DNA of 64,000 nt. Source: Dromiciops gliroides. Lineage: Eukaryota; Chordata; Mammalia; Microbiotheria; Microbiotheriidae. Below, piece by piece: positions 10,590 to 22,700 of this stretch (within the stretch, counting starts at the first letter, position 1; every line of letters starts with the position of its first letter). The position numbers were made by a program, and so were the translations under genes. The DNA is taken from positions 661,257,724 through 661,321,723 of the forward strand of contig NC_057861.1 in NCBI RefSeq assembly GCF_019393635.1, in the 5' to 3' direction. The notes under the pieces are model-generated. The model searched no databases, was not told where the DNA came from, and worked only from the letters and a program-made list of their open reading frames with translations.

Positions 10590-11000
10590 TTATAGCACCC
10601 TTTCTTAGAACAATTAATAAAATAAAATGTCCTATAAGAAATGATGAGCTCAGTGATCTTAGAAAAACATGGAAAGACTTGTACAAAATAATAAAGAAAT
10701 GAACAGAACCAAGAAACATTGTATACAGTAACAGCAATATTGTTTTAAGAATGACAGCAAGAGCAGCTAGGTGGCACAGTGAATAAAGCACCGGCCCTGG
10801 ATTCAGGAGGACCTGGCACTTGACACTTACTAGTTGTGTGACTCTGGGCAAGTCACTTAACCCTCATTGCCCCACACACACAAAAAAAATGACTGAGCCA
10901 ATAAGTCATTTTGACTATTATAAATACCCAAATTAAATAGAAGTTATATAAAGATATTATCTGCATCCTGAGAACTGATAAATAGAAGTAGGCATAGAAT
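10590..11000 (+). mobile_element. L1 3'UTR relic, split by a SINE
   Basis: 10600-10760 and 10889-11000 read like the plus-strand L1 end-of-ORF2/3'UTR ('atgagctcagtgatcttaga', 'gaacagaaccaagaaacatt', 'gtatacagtaacagcaatat'). The SINE at 10761-10888 lies between them. Confidence 0.65.
10761..10888 (+). mobile_element. tRNA-derived SINE (family A), internally deleted
   Basis: It has 'agctaggtggcacagtgaat', 'cacttgacacttactagttg' and 'ctgggcaagtcacttaaccc', then 'cacacacacaaaaaaaa'. The segment that normally carries 'gagttcaaatctggcctcag' is missing, so the B box is lost. Confidence 0.9.
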
Positions 11001-12690
11001 ACTATTGATAACTACAAATTTACTGAGAACTGACTGATCCCCACCCACTCCTCCTTCCCAGGAAAATGAATTGCCTGGGGTTAACCAATCTACTTATGGA
11101 CCTCCCCCACTTCCTGTTACCCACCTTACTTCCTGGACTTTGTTATTATGTAAAAGGATCTACCTACATTATGTAGTTTCTATTTAGAGTTAAGTACTGT
11201 CTATTCTTAAGTCAGGAGCCATTCTATAGTTCCTTTTGTTAAAGGTTCATTTACATTATATTCCCTTTTGTTCTGTTACCCTGTAAAAATCCTTCCCTAG
11301 GTTCCCATCTTTGGGTATTCCTAGCTTCTTGCTTTGTTATAGCACAAGCTATAGTTCCTCTGCAATTAAAGACCTTATTTTCTCCTATATTGATTGTTTC
11401 CTTAATTTACAGGTTAACACTATTGTTAATTTTAATATGGGGATTACCTGGATGTGATGGAGGGAGGTACCTTACTATCCAAATGGATTCTTGTGAGACC
11501 CTGGAAAATGACCTTTGGCTAAAACTTCAGGCTGAACCCCCTATTTACTAACTTCTCTTCCCAGGAGAGTAAACAAATCAAAATGCCCCTTTTGACTAAA
11601 CTTCAACTAATGAGTCCCCATTCACTATCTTCTTTCCCCCAAAAAGTAAATAGAGCAAATATCTAGACATCCTTGTCCTTGGTAAACCCTTCCTGTGGCT
11701 TTTAGCAGACTGTTATAGTATTTGTCTTAGGTCAATTTGTATCATGCTAATAAAACTGACATCACCCTATAACCAGTGAGCAAAGAAAACCTTATATACT
11801 CTCAGAAAGAGGGAGTCTTAGAGCTTCCCTCTTAGGAGGGGAATTTCCACATCATGATGTGTTCTATCTTTTTTCTTGGGACAAAATATTAAATTGATAT
11901 TATGTTTTTCTGTCCGTCTCTGATCTGGTTTGTCTTGTAGGGGATATCATGTTCTCTGTTCTGGTTTTGGTAGTGATGTAGGAGGCAAAAAAGGGGTTAA
12001 TTGAAAAACCTAAGACCCAAGCTCTAATTCAGATATGAACTCTAAAAGGGATTCAGACTTCAGTTAATGGATAACTTATAAGTCAGAATGCTAGGTTCTC
12101 TTACCCACAGAAATCAGTGCTCATAATGGAATAGAGGGAGCTAAGCTGTGAAGGCCTAAGACTATAACAATAAAGGAATTCACAGGCTATAGAAACTTAG
12201 ACTAGAAATAAATGAAAAATGAAAATGTTTTGAAACTAGCTATGAGAACCAGAGAGACACATGCTCAGAAAAGGCCAAATTTATCCCCAGATTCACCTTA
12301 TGACATGTAACCCCCTAAAACACACCTACAATGAAAAAAGTACCCGCCTTAGGGGTTGGCTTAGGACCCCAGGAACTCTAAATTAGGATAAGTCCTTCCC
12401 TGTACCATCCCAAGGTGGAGAATATTATAATGAATAGTACAGGCCATCCCCTGTACCTCCCCAAGGTGGAGATTACTATCATGAGACTGATAAATCAATG
12501 TATCTATACTATAAATATAACTGTCTTTTCTTTCACTAATCGAGATACCTTTCCACTTTTCTGGTTCTCTCCCTGTGGTCACCCACAGTATTGCAATAAA
12601 ACTTGGTAATTCTTTTGAGACGACTCACAATCAACTTGTCCACAAATTCTGCCCACAGAGGTAAGAGATATTATAACATATAATTTTTCT
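11001..12690 (+). mobile_element. Diverged LTR-like modules (ERV-derived)
   Basis: Three promoter/poly(A)-like units lie in series. The first (about 11030-11425) has ATTAAA at 11365 and ends near 'ttacaggttaaca'. The second has a TATA-like 'cttatatact' at 11791 followed by 'gagtcttagagcttccctct', a sequence typical of retroviral R/U5 starts. The third has 'actataaatata' at 12508 and 'gcaataaaac' at 12593, about 85 bp downstream, as in a short R region. No gag, pol or env frame is visible. The boundaries and the number of elements are uncertain. Confidence 0.4.
12398..12484 (+). repeat. Tandem duplication in a putative U3 region
   Basis: Two 36-bp units at 12398-12433 and 12449-12484 (period 51 bp) share 31 of 36 bases, including CCCTGTACC and CCCAAGGTGGAGA. 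Direct repeats in this position, upstream of a TATA-like box at 12508, resemble LTR enhancer repeats. Confidence 0.75.
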
Positions 12691-13236
12691 GATATGTTTA
12701 TTAATTTTGTAGGAGAGATTAAATATTATTTCTCTGATCAGTTGTAGGAGACTGGCAGATGTAAAAAGTATATTTTAATATTCAACACTATCTATCTTTA
12801 TCTCTCTCCCTCTCTCTCCATCTCCATCTCTATATTCATATCTATGTATATCTATTTGTGTCTAATGGTAGCCATCTCTGAGGTGGGGAGGGAGGAGAGG
12901 GAGGAAAAAAAGGGGGAAAAGAAGGAAATGTGCATGATATCCTTGTTGTGTATTTAAAAGGAATAGAAAATTATATATGGTAAATTTGCAATTTCATGTT
13001 CAATCATCTTTTTATTATATTATGTTATGAAATTTTTATTTTATTCTCTAAATTAAAAAAAATAAAAAGTGATAAAATATTAGTATTAGAGTAAAATATT
13101 TTTTAAAATAGGATAAAAAAAGAAACTGCTTTTTTGACACATAGTTAGCAAGATATTAAAAAAAAAAAACAAAAAACGTTGATGGACCTAAAGTTAAGAA
13201 ACCTTGCCATAGACTAACCTTTGGGGGTCTGGCTTT
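12691..13236. other. AT-rich stretch with a (TCTA/TCTC) microsatellite
   Basis: 12790-12860 is a simple tct/atct repeat, and 12880-12920 is purine-rich. The remainder is AT-rich with A-runs. I recognise no gene. Confidence 0.5.
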
Positions 13237-13251
13237 AAAGAGGCTAAGAGT

Positions 13252-13400
13252 TGGGGGCAGCTAGATGGTGCAGTGGATAGAGCACTGGCCCTGGATTCAG
13301 GAGTACTTGAGTTCAAATCTGGCCTCAGACACTTGACACTTACTAGCTGTGTGATTCTGGGCAAGTCACTTAACCCCCATTGCCCTGAAAAAAAAAAAAA
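13252..13400 (+). mobile_element. tRNA-derived SINE (family A) with target duplication
   Basis: It starts 'gggggcagctagatggtgca', contains 'gagttcaaatctggcctcag' and 'ctgggcaagtcacttaaccc', and ends in an A15-type tail. The duplication aagaggctaagagt flanks it (about 13238-13251 and 13401-13414). Confidence 0.95.
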
Positions 13401-15530
13401 AAGAGGCTAAGAGTCAACTCTCCAGAAAACTGTTGAGGGGAAACTCCAAGCAGCTTTTAGAATTGAATATGTTTTTCACCTTTCTTGCTGTCTCTTCTGC
13501 CTATGTCATGCTGTATAGCAATGCAAAGTTGTAACCAAAGGCACATGCCTGATTTTTTCCATCTTCCACGGTATTCTGTCACAGATTCTGCACTTTTCCA
13601 CAACCACTCCCTTTCTTTATCTTTTGGACCTCAGGAATGATCTTAACATACTTTCTACATTGGAAGCAGGGTTGTTGCCCCTCCTACATAAAATTTCCCC
13701 AACTTGGGATATGGATGAGGTTACTTCCAAAAGTCTGTATCTACAATGGGGCAGTCTCGATCTACAGTGAGCTGGAAATGAAGTTTAACAAAAGGAGGCT
13801 GGATTGCTTTTCAAAATTACAGAGCTTTTTCATTAACCTTGAAACTTTTATCCTACCTATGAAAGCAAAGGTCCATCTTTCCAAGACTAGCATCTTACTG
13901 GTGTTACTATTTGGTAGTGAGATATAGAATACTAATGTTCCAAAAGACAGGCCTAAAGATGAGTATCACATAGAGGGCAAAGGAGAGATATGTAAGGAGT
14001 TTGAGTGGGCTACAATATCTAATAATCAAAGAACTCTGAAGAATAATAGGAGTAAAGAAAAGCATCACAGAATTGTATTATAGAAGGAGAAGGTCAAGTG
14101 GCCATGTTGCTAGAGTAAGGTGTAACTGAGAGACAGATAGAATTCTCCATTGGCACTCTCAAAATGGCAAGAGAAAATGAGGGTATTCAACATATCTAGA
14201 GAACATCACTAAGGAAATGTATGCTAGTAAAAGAAGACAGGCTGGTTATATGACAAGAGTGAGAGATGACAGGTGGCCAGCTCTAGTTCTCCACTGGTGT
14301 ACTTTTGATAAAGGGAAAAAGTGAGGAAACAGACTATTAGCACATTCAGGGTCCCCATGTGGTGACGTTTTTCATGAACATGGGCAAGCATCTCACTGGA
14401 TGGGCAGGTGTGCCTGGGTCGCAATCTGCATCACAGGAGGAATCTCCCTAAACAAGGAGAACTTAGCTCTCTTTGAGTCATTTAAAGGACTAAAATTTGT
14501 TTTGGATGTTTTAAGCAGTGGCATAGGTAGGACTGAGCAACTTCTACAGTCAAACAGAGGAAGAGTAGAGATTTATTTTAAGTAAAAAGGCAGAGGCGAC
14601 TAGTAGTCTCGGAGCTGAAAGCAAATGAATACCTGCTTTCCAGCATCTGGTTGGGGAAAAGAAGTTTTCTTTCATCCACCTCTCCATTGCTGATACCTCT
14701 AAGGAGCCATTCATGTTGTATTCAGTAGCTGTATCCTGTCAATTTCTCTTAGGAAACAGGACATAAATGAAAAATAACTAAGCTCTCAATAATTAAATCA
14801 TAGCAAGAAAGGAGAAAGAACTGTAAATGGTAAAGTACTTGGCTACAAAAAACCCCGAGCATTATTGAATCTTTTGGGGGGAGAATAACATATATTTTTG
14901 TTTGTTTCTAAGCCCATTATTATATACAGTGCTATAATGTTCACCACTAAATAAAAACTCCTTTGTAGGTTCTCTAGCCCAAAGCATTGCTTATTGAAAA
15001 AGCATAGAACACACATAAAACCTATGTCTTTTTCCCCACTGTAATTAAGCTTCAAAACAGTTGCTATTTTGCAAAGGAAAATAAGCAGGCTATTTAGTCA
15101 TTAGCTGCATTGCTTGGCATATGCTTAGTACCTTGTCATATGCTTTTCAAATCCACCACCATGCATCACCCTACAAGGTGTGTGAATGACAGTTACAAGT
15201 GGTTTTCCATTTATGATGTTCCCATTTATGTATTTTGGCTCCAAACATATCAATATTTTATAATGGTTTTCTCTCTAAGTTACAGTTTTCCATTCTAGCA
15301 GCACAAGAAAATGGAAAACTGTTCCAGAATGGCTTTTCTCTGCAGTGAGACAGGTCAGGGCTTCTGGGGCTGCTTTCCTACATCACAGGGGGAGCATGCT
15401 CTTATATGCAGATCTTAAGTTAATTTAATAAATGTGGCAATAGGATTCCCCCCAGAAAGTAATCTCAGAGAAGGAAAAAGGACAAAAGAAAGGGAATGTT
15501 TCAAAGAAGTTGTGGTAAAAAATGGAAGTT
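13401..15530. other. Unrecognised stretch
   Basis: About 2.1 kb with no recognisable gene, SINE or LINE. The only structure noted is the inverted repeat at 15282-15322. The 96-codon frame at 13637-13927 has no recognisable motif. Confidence 0.45.
15282..15322. repeat. Perfect 13-bp inverted repeat, 15-nt loop
   Basis: The arms ACAGTTTTCCATT (15282-15294) and AATGGAAAACTGT (15310-15322) are exact reverse complements around a 15-nt loop. Pairing does not extend outward or inward. It lies in otherwise unrecognised DNA. Confidence 0.9.
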
Positions 15531-16060
15531 TTAGCTGAATCATTTGAGAGTTGAGCACATGCTACTGAACCGGCTTTTGAAGGACCACCCTTTTGGGGAG
15601 GAGACCGCGACGAATGGGCGTGTGCGTCTTGCTGCCCAGAGAGCGTGGCCAAGCGTGCTGTACTTCCAGGATGGCAGTTTAAAAACTGCCAGTGGAACAG
15701 AAGTTGGCTTCTCTGTGGCTTCTCAGCTCAGCGGTGATGGTGCAGGCTTTTGGTGGTCGGCTCTGGTTCTCGGCCTAGCAGGCAGTTTGGGATTCGGTGA
15801 GTTTTATAAAAGAATATAGACTAAGTTTAGATCTAAGATTATTCATTTGTATTTCTACTTTCCTATTTCCCTAATTGATATCACCTTTTTGTTATCTAAT
15901 TAACTCCCAAACAATAAAAGCTAATCCCTCACTGATTAAAGCTCAGAAGCTTCTTTTTCTTAGTGGTCTGGGAGATATATAAGGGAGAAGTTAAAGGGGG
16001 AGTTTAATGCTCTTATATCCAATTTTAGATCTCACGAAGTAGAGGGTAGAGTGATGAGGG
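15530..16060 (+). mobile_element. Probable LTR with GC-rich, CpG-containing U3
   Basis: 15545-15800 is GC-richer than its surroundings and includes several CpGs near 15590-15660. It is followed by a TATA-like 'gttttataaaaga' at 15801 and AATAAAAGC at 15914. After that come 'gattaaagctcagaagcttc' and a purine-rich 'aagttaaagggggagtt'. This order fits U3-R-U5 and perhaps the start of an internal region. I cannot name the family or set exact termini. Confidence 0.4.
15672..15691. promoter_or_regulatory. Near-perfect palindrome in the putative U3
   Basis: TGGCAGTTTAAAAACTGCCA has 9-bp inverted arms around a 2-nt centre. TGGCA/TGCCA half-sites resemble nuclear factor I halves but with longer spacing. 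A regulatory role is inference. Confidence 0.5.
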
Positions 16061-16499
16061 AATGGGTCTAGGGGCAGAATGTGTTCTCCTCCATATGGAG
16101 GGGATTTACCTTTCACCTTAAGTCCCTGGACTAGTGAAGCTGTCATATAGAATGTGACTCATTGACTGACCATTTTTATGTAACATCCTATGTGCAGGCT
16201 ATAAATACACCATCTCTTACTTCAAGGCACCAGTTGTTGGTTCATGGAGACTGGGTTCTTTCCTATGAGAGCTTGACCATAAAACAAGGAAATCAAACTC
16301 TTCTCATACTCTGGCTTATTTTTCCACCACTTTAGAACTTTGGGGGAAAACCTCGTGAGTATGTCCCTGGTCCTATCCTGACACAAGTCAAGAGAATGAA
16401 GGGAATGAATAACCAAGTGAACCGAGGTTGTAGCACAAGCCCTGAAAGAGGTGTCTTTCAGATATTTACCCTTCTCTGCCATAGACACACTTTTCCCTC
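16061..16499. other. Unrecognised stretch
   Basis: No recognisable gene. The minus-strand 88-codon frame at 16488-16222 has no known motif. Confidence 0.45.
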
Positions 16500-16873
16500 T
16501 GTAACAATTGGAATAACGCCACCTGCTGGAGACTTACTGTAGGAGAGTTCTGCCCATGAAGTGAAGGTCTTTGAGGGCAAGACCAGGAGTCTTTTCTTTG
16601 GCGTCAAGAAGTGACACGGGCTAGTGGGAGGAGGAAGGAAGAGACTGGCGCTCGGTCTCACTCTCTTTCCTGGGGAGGCTGGTGGAGAAGGCAGCTAGAA
16701 ATGCGCTCTCCCTTTAATAGATAGAGGAATCTAGGCCTTTCTCTCTCTCTTTACCAAATTCTTATTCTCCTTAATAAATGCTTAAAAGTCTAACTCTTGC
16801 TAAAGCTTATAATTTATTGGTGACCACTCATTAGATATTTTAGACAGACTAGCTAGAATTTTAGCCCTTAACA
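16500..16873 (+). mobile_element. Solo LTR, recurrent family, with 4-bp duplication CCTC
   Basis: It runs from tgtaacaattggaataacgc to tagcccttaaca and matches the other four LTRs of this family throughout. CCTC occurs at 16496-16499 and again at 16874-16877, the target duplication. The CTCF-like motif cgccacctgctgg is at 16517-16529. The poly(A) signal lies in 'ccttaataaatgc'. Confidence 0.94.
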
Positions 16874-16984
16874 CCTCCAAGGTCAAACCCTTTGTAGGAG
16901 GAAGAATCATGCTGCTTGCATTTAGGAATGATAGGTGCCAATATTTAATTAATTTTACTTTCTATTATTTGTCTTAACTTCTGC

Positions 16985-17215
16985 CCAAGCTTAGTGTTCA
17001 GTTGTATCTGACTCTTTCATGAACCCAAATGGCATTTTCTTGGCAAACACCCTGGGGTAATTTACCTATTCCTTCTCCATTGGATTAAGGCAAACAGGTT
17101 AAGGGTTGTTCAGGGTCATGTAGCTAGTGAGTGTCTGAGGCCAGATTTGACCTTAAATCTTCCTGCTTCCAGGCCCAGAGCTTTATCCATTGAGCTATCT
17201 AACTACCCCACTACT
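16985..17215 (-). mobile_element. Long tRNA-derived SINE (family C)
   Basis: In reverse complement it reads like the family at 25910-26155: a tRNA-like head, then 'gtttgcct', 'ggagaaggaa' and 'tgccaagaaaatgccatttg', and 'cagatacaactgaacac'. It is diverged and lacks a clear duplication. Confidence 0.85.
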
Positions 17216-17940
17216 TCTATAGAAGCATCTCATTTATGAAAAGGGAACTATGGCAGTTAAGGACTGAGTGACTTTTTTAAGGTCACATCAAGATCTAATC
17301 TCAGAATGGTAAGGGGAGATGGTGTTCCTCTTTGTGCCTTTCTTTTATATAGCCATTAAGTTAGGCATTTTTATCAGCTGCCTTTTTTCAGCTTTTATAC
17401 AAATCTTCTGTTTTGTGCACATTTGTTCCTCTTCCAAGCATTTGGTTACTCCTCTTCTTTGGTGCTTCATAGGGAGATATGCAAAAGTTGTAGGGACAAA
17501 GAATAGAAATTAGTCTGGGGCTGAATATTCTTCCAAGACCTAAACCTCAAGATTAGTTCAGATTTAGATAAAAGGATCTATGAGGCCCTGTGGAATGCAG
17601 AGAACTTAAAATGTTTTTAAACACTTGATCTCATTAATCTTTCTAACATTCTAGTCAGGGAGAAATTGGATAAGGAATAGAGGATAAATTATTTCTCTTT
17701 TTCTCTATATTAGGTGAGGTTAGGCTTTTTGTACCAGGAGAAACCACTGTTAGCCCATGTGAAAACAAAGGGGATTTTGGGGTGAGGGTTCAGACTCAAA
17801 ACCAGAAAGCTTTAGGCACCAGAAGGAAGATGAAAAGAAAGGTGATTAGAAGGGAAGAAATTATCATCATTAGCACTGATAAAATAGAGAGATGGATAGC
17901 TTTTTCTAATTTCTTAAATCAGTAATGATCACATAACTGC
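17216..17940. other. Old MIR fragment, then unrecognised sequence
   Basis: 17245-17310 looks like a minus-strand MIR core ('gtgacttttttaaggtcaca'). The rest shows no gene. Confidence 0.4.
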
Positions 17941-17944
17941 ACCC

Positions 17945-18110
17945 AGTTAAGGATAACATGCTGTTGCTGTTCATCCTTTATTTTCAAAGAGTACCAGTGA
18001 CATATGGAGGTGAATTCTTGACTTACTTGTGAATTGTATTTAAGGGAGGCAGTGTTTCACAAAGTTGTCAGGCTCACTCTTCTGGGCATTGAAGTCAAGG
18101 CAAGACAAAA
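17945..18110 (-). mobile_element. Family B SINE copy
   Basis: 'ctgttgctgttcatccttta', 'caaagagtaccagtgacata' and 'gtgaattgtatttaagggag' are the reverse complement of the family at 35455-35575 and 24830-24965. Confidence 0.75.
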
Positions 18111-18289
18111 GTTAAGATTACTAGACACCCAAAAGATCTTGATAGTCTGGGAAATGAGCCAAATATGGTAATAGTGTGTGTATTATCTTTTTTATTAGAA
18201 GTGTGTTTTTTTTATATAAGTTACATCAAATGAGGATCTTCTACTATGGAAGCAGATTGGTATTAGCATTATTTGACAGTTTTTAGTCT

Positions 18290-18420
18290 AAAAGAGTTTA
18301 CTGGGGCATTGTCAGGTGAAGTTACCTGACCAGGATTATACAAGTAAATATCATAAATAATACTTGAATCCCAGCCTTCCTGTCTAAATGTCACTTCTCC
18401 ATCCAATATGTTATGCCTCT
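18290..18420 (-). repeat. MIR-like relic
   Basis: 'gaagttacctgaccaggatt' followed by 'cttgaatcccagccttcctg' follows the MIR core-plus-tRNA body in reverse. It is diverged. Confidence 0.5.
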
Positions 18421-18444
18421 CAAAAAATGTCTACATTAAAGTTC

Positions 18445-18790
18445 AAACATTGGCACTACTTCATTTTGGGAAGAACATTGAAAATCTGGCACATATCCTG
18501 AATAAGGTAACCAGAATGTTGAAGAGACTAGATATAACACCTTTAATATAATTGCTTGAAGAAACTATGGATCTTTAGCCTGGAAAAGAAAAGATTTGGA
18601 GATTTTTGCAGTAACTTCCTCCAAATATTTAAAGGGATATCATCTTAACAAGAGATTAGACTTACTTTACTTGACCCAAAGAAAAGAACTCAGAATATTG
18701 GTAGAAACTGAAGAGATACACATATGAAGTTGATATAAAAGGGAGAGTGGGAATGCAAAACCAATAACAAAAACAAAGAAAAAAAAGAGC
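18445..18790 (+). mobile_element. CR1/L3-type LINE 3' end relic
   Basis: 'gaagagactagat', 'tttagcctggaaaagaaaag', 'tatttaaagggatatcatct' and 'agagattagacttac' follow the conserved CR1/L3 terminal region also recognised at 45560-45965. It is highly diverged. Confidence 0.55.
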
Positions 18791-19079
18791 TGTGCAACAT
18801 TAAGTTTTGTGATAATATTGCTGAATGTTAAATCATAGGACATGTTTTGAATCATTTTTTCTATTGCCCAAGAATCTTGGAGCAAGTCACTCTACTTATC
18901 TGGCTCTGATATATTTCCTCATCTGTGAAATGAGGGAACTAGATGAGAAAATCCACAAGGTAATTTCTAAATCTAAATCTATGAATTTATTTTCCAAACC
19001 CAAACTGTCCAAAAATAGAATGGGATTTTTCAAGAGGTTAATAGAGAGATCAGGCTTTGATAAGTATATTTGAGAATCA

Positions 19080-19640
19080 TTAGCTTAGAAATAATCATTG
19101 AATTCATGGGGGATGATGAGATCCCCAAGTGAAATAATGTGAGGAGAAAAGAGAAGACAGTCTAGGATAGAGCTTCAGGGGACCCCCAGGGATAATGGAC
19201 ATTACTTGCATGAAGATCCAACAAAAGAATTGGAGGAGCAGTCAGATACATAGAACGAGAAACCATAAAGTGTGGTGGTGTCATGAAAACCTAAAAAGAA
19301 AAGAGTATTAAGGAGAGGATGGTAATCAACAGTATAAAAGGCTGCAAAGAAGAAGGATGAGGACTGAGAAAAGGCCGATGGTTTTGGCAATTTAGAGACC
19401 ATTAGCAACTTTGAAGTGAGCAGTTTCCATTGAATAATGAGGTTGAAAGTCAGACTGTAGGGAGTTCAGGTAAAAATTGAACTTTTTGATCTTTAATATC
19501 TCTTTCAATTCTGAAATTCTATGAATAAACCACACACTGGATGGCAGGGAAGAAAACACTAGTTTATCTCTTGAGATAGTCCCCCATTCCTTTATGTGGA
19601 GGAAGTACATTTGTATGGTCTAGCTATTGCCCCCTTTCTA
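19080..19640 (+). repeat. Ancient interspersed repeat, family unresolved
   Basis: 'atagagcttcaggggacccc', 'gaggatggtaatcaacagta', 'ctgcaaagaagaaggatgag' and 'gactgagaaaaggccgatgg' recall a repeat shared widely among mammals. I cannot name it with confidence. The minus-strand frames here are short and unrecognised. Confidence 0.45.
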
Positions 19641-19737
19641 TCACAGGTGACCAAATGATTTAGGCCTTGAAATTGTAGGCTCTACAGTCCCCATGCCTGG
19701 CCTTAACAATTCCAGTAAAAATCTGAAAGCTTTAGAG

Positions 19738-22700
19738 TTCCAATTGTTTTTTTTTTCCATAAAAGTATTTTATTATTTTCCAGTTACATGTAGAGATACT
19801 TTTCAACATTTGTTTTTATAAGATTTCTAGTTTCAAATTTTTCTCCCTTCCTCTCCTTCCTTCACCGTCCCCAAGACAGCAAGTAATCTGATATAGGCTA
19901 TATAGATACAATCACATTAAACATATTTCTGCATTAGTCATGCTGTGAAAGAAGAATCAGAGCAAAAAGGAAAAACCTCAAAAAAGAAAAAAAATAGAAA
20001 TAGTACGGTTCAATCTGCATCTAGATTCCACAGGTTTTTTTTCTGGATTTGGAGAGCATTTTCCATCATGAGTTCTTTGGAACTATCTTGGACCATTGTA
20101 TTGCTGAGAAGAATCAAGTCTATCACAGTTGATCAACACATAATGTTGTTGATACTGTGTACAATGTTCTCATGGTTCTGCTCATCTCACTCAGCATCAG
20201 TTCATGTAAGTCCTTCCAGGTTTCTCTGAAATCTCCCTGCACATCTTTTCTTACAGTACAATAGTATTCCATTACTGTCATATACTTTAATCTGTTTAGC
20301 CATTCCCCAATTAATGGTCAACCCCTCAATTTCCAATTCCTTGCCACCACAAAGAAAACAGCTATAAATATTTTTGTACATGTTGATCCTTTTCCCTTTT
20401 TTATGATTTTTTTTTTGGGAAAAAGACTTAATAGTGGTATTACTGGGTCAAAGGGTAATGTACAGCTTTATAGTTCTTTGGACATAATTTCAAATTGCTC
20501 TCCAGAATGGCTGGATCAGTTTACAGCTCCACCAACAATGCATTAGTGTTCCAATTTTTCCACAGCTTCTCCAACATTTATTATTTTCCTTTTTTGTCAT
20601 ATTAGCCAATCTGTTAGGTATCAGGTGGTACCTCAGAGTTGTTTTAATTTGAATTTCTCTAATCAATAGTGATTTAGAGCATTGTTTCATATGGCAATAA
20701 ATAGCTTTTAGTTCTTCATCAGAAAACTGCCTGTTCATATCCTTTGACCATTTCTCTATTGGGGAATGACTTGGATTCTTATAAACTTAATTTAGTTCTC
20801 AATATATTTTAGAAACAAGGCCTTTATCAGAAATACTGGCTATAAAAATTGTTTCCCAGCTTTCTGTCTCCCTTCTAATTTTGGATTCATTGCTTCTGTT
20901 TGTACAAAAACTTTTTAATTTAAGGTAATCAAAATCATCCATTTTGCATTTCACAATATTCTCTCTCTCTTGTTTGGTCATAAACTCTTCTCCTTTCCAA
21001 AGATCTGAGAGGTAAACTATTCCTTCCTCTCCTAATTTACCTATGGTATCACCTTTTATGTCTAAATAATGTACCCATTTTGACCTTATTTTAGTATAAG
21101 GTGTAAGATGTTGATCTATGCTTAGCTTCTCTCATACTATCTTCCATTTACCCAGCAGTTTTTGTCAAAAACTGAGTTCCTATACCAGAAGCTGGAGTCT
21201 TTGGGTTTATCAAAAACTACATTAATAAAATCATTTACTACTGTGTTTCCTGTGCCTAACCTATTCCATTGATCCTCCACTCTATTTCTTAGCCAGTACC
21301 AAATAGTTTTGATGACTGCCACTTTATGGTAAAGCTTCAGATTTGGTACATCTAGCCCACCTTCCTGTGCATTTTTTTTATTAGTTCCCTAGATATTCTT
21401 GACCTTTTGTTTTTCCAGATGAATTTTGTTATCACTTTTTCTAGCTCTATAAAATAATTTTTACATAGTCTGATTGGGATGGCACTGAATAAGTAAGTTA
21501 GTTTAGGCAGAATTGACATTTTTATTATATTAGCTCGGCCTATCTATGAGCAATTGATATTTTTCCAATTATTTAGATCTCATTTGATTTGTGTTAAAAG
21601 TGTTTTGTAATTGTGTTCATAGAGTTCCTGGGTTTGTCTTGGCAAGTAGACTTCCAAGTATTTTATATTATCTGCTGTTACTTTAAATGAAATTTCTCTT
21701 TCTATCTCTTGCTGCTGGACTATGTTGGTCGTGTATAGAAATACTGATAATTTATGTGGATTTATTTTATATCCTGCAACTTTGCTAAAGTTGTTCATTG
21801 TTTCAAGTAATGTTTTCATTGATTCTCTAGGATTCTCTAAGTATATCATCACATGATTTGCAAAGAGTGATAGTTTTGTTTCCTCCTTGCCTATTCTGAT
21901 TCCTTTAATTCCCTTTTCTTCTCTAATTGCTAACGCTAATGTTACTAATATAATATTAAATAATAGACGTGATAATGGACATCCCTGTTTCACCCCTTAT
22001 TTTATTGGGAAGGCCACTAACGTATCTCTATTACATATAATGCTTGCTGATGGTTTTAGGTAGATACTGCTTATTATTTTAAGGAAAGCTCCACCTATTC
22101 CTGTGCTCTCTAGTGTTTTTATTAGGAATGAATGGGTGCTGTATTTTGTCAAAAGATTTCTCTGCATCTATTGAGATAATCCTATGATTTTGGTTAGTCT
22201 TCTTATTGATGTGGTTTAATATGTTAATAGTTTTCCTAATGTTGAACCAGCCCTGAATGCCTGGTATAAATTCCACCTGGTCATAGAGTACTATCCTGGT
22301 CATCACTTGCTGTAATCTCCTTGCTAATATCTTATTTAATATTTTTGCTCTTTTTTGGCTTTGCCTGGTTTTGGTATCAATACCATATTAGTTTCATAAA
22401 AGCAATTTGGTAGAACTCCTCCTTCACCTATTTTTTCCAAATAATTGGTATAATATTGGAATTAATTATTCTTTAAATGTTTGGTAGAATTCATGTGTAA
22501 ACCCATTTGGCCTTGGAGATTTTTTCTTAGGGAGGTCATTAATGGCTTGTTCAATTTCCTTTTCTAATATTGGCTTATTTAAGGATTTTATTTCCTCTTC
22601 AGTTAACCCAGGCAATTTGTATTTTTGTAAATATTTATCCATTTAATTTAGATTGTCAATTTTATTGGCATATAGTTGGGCAAAATAGTTCCTAATTATT

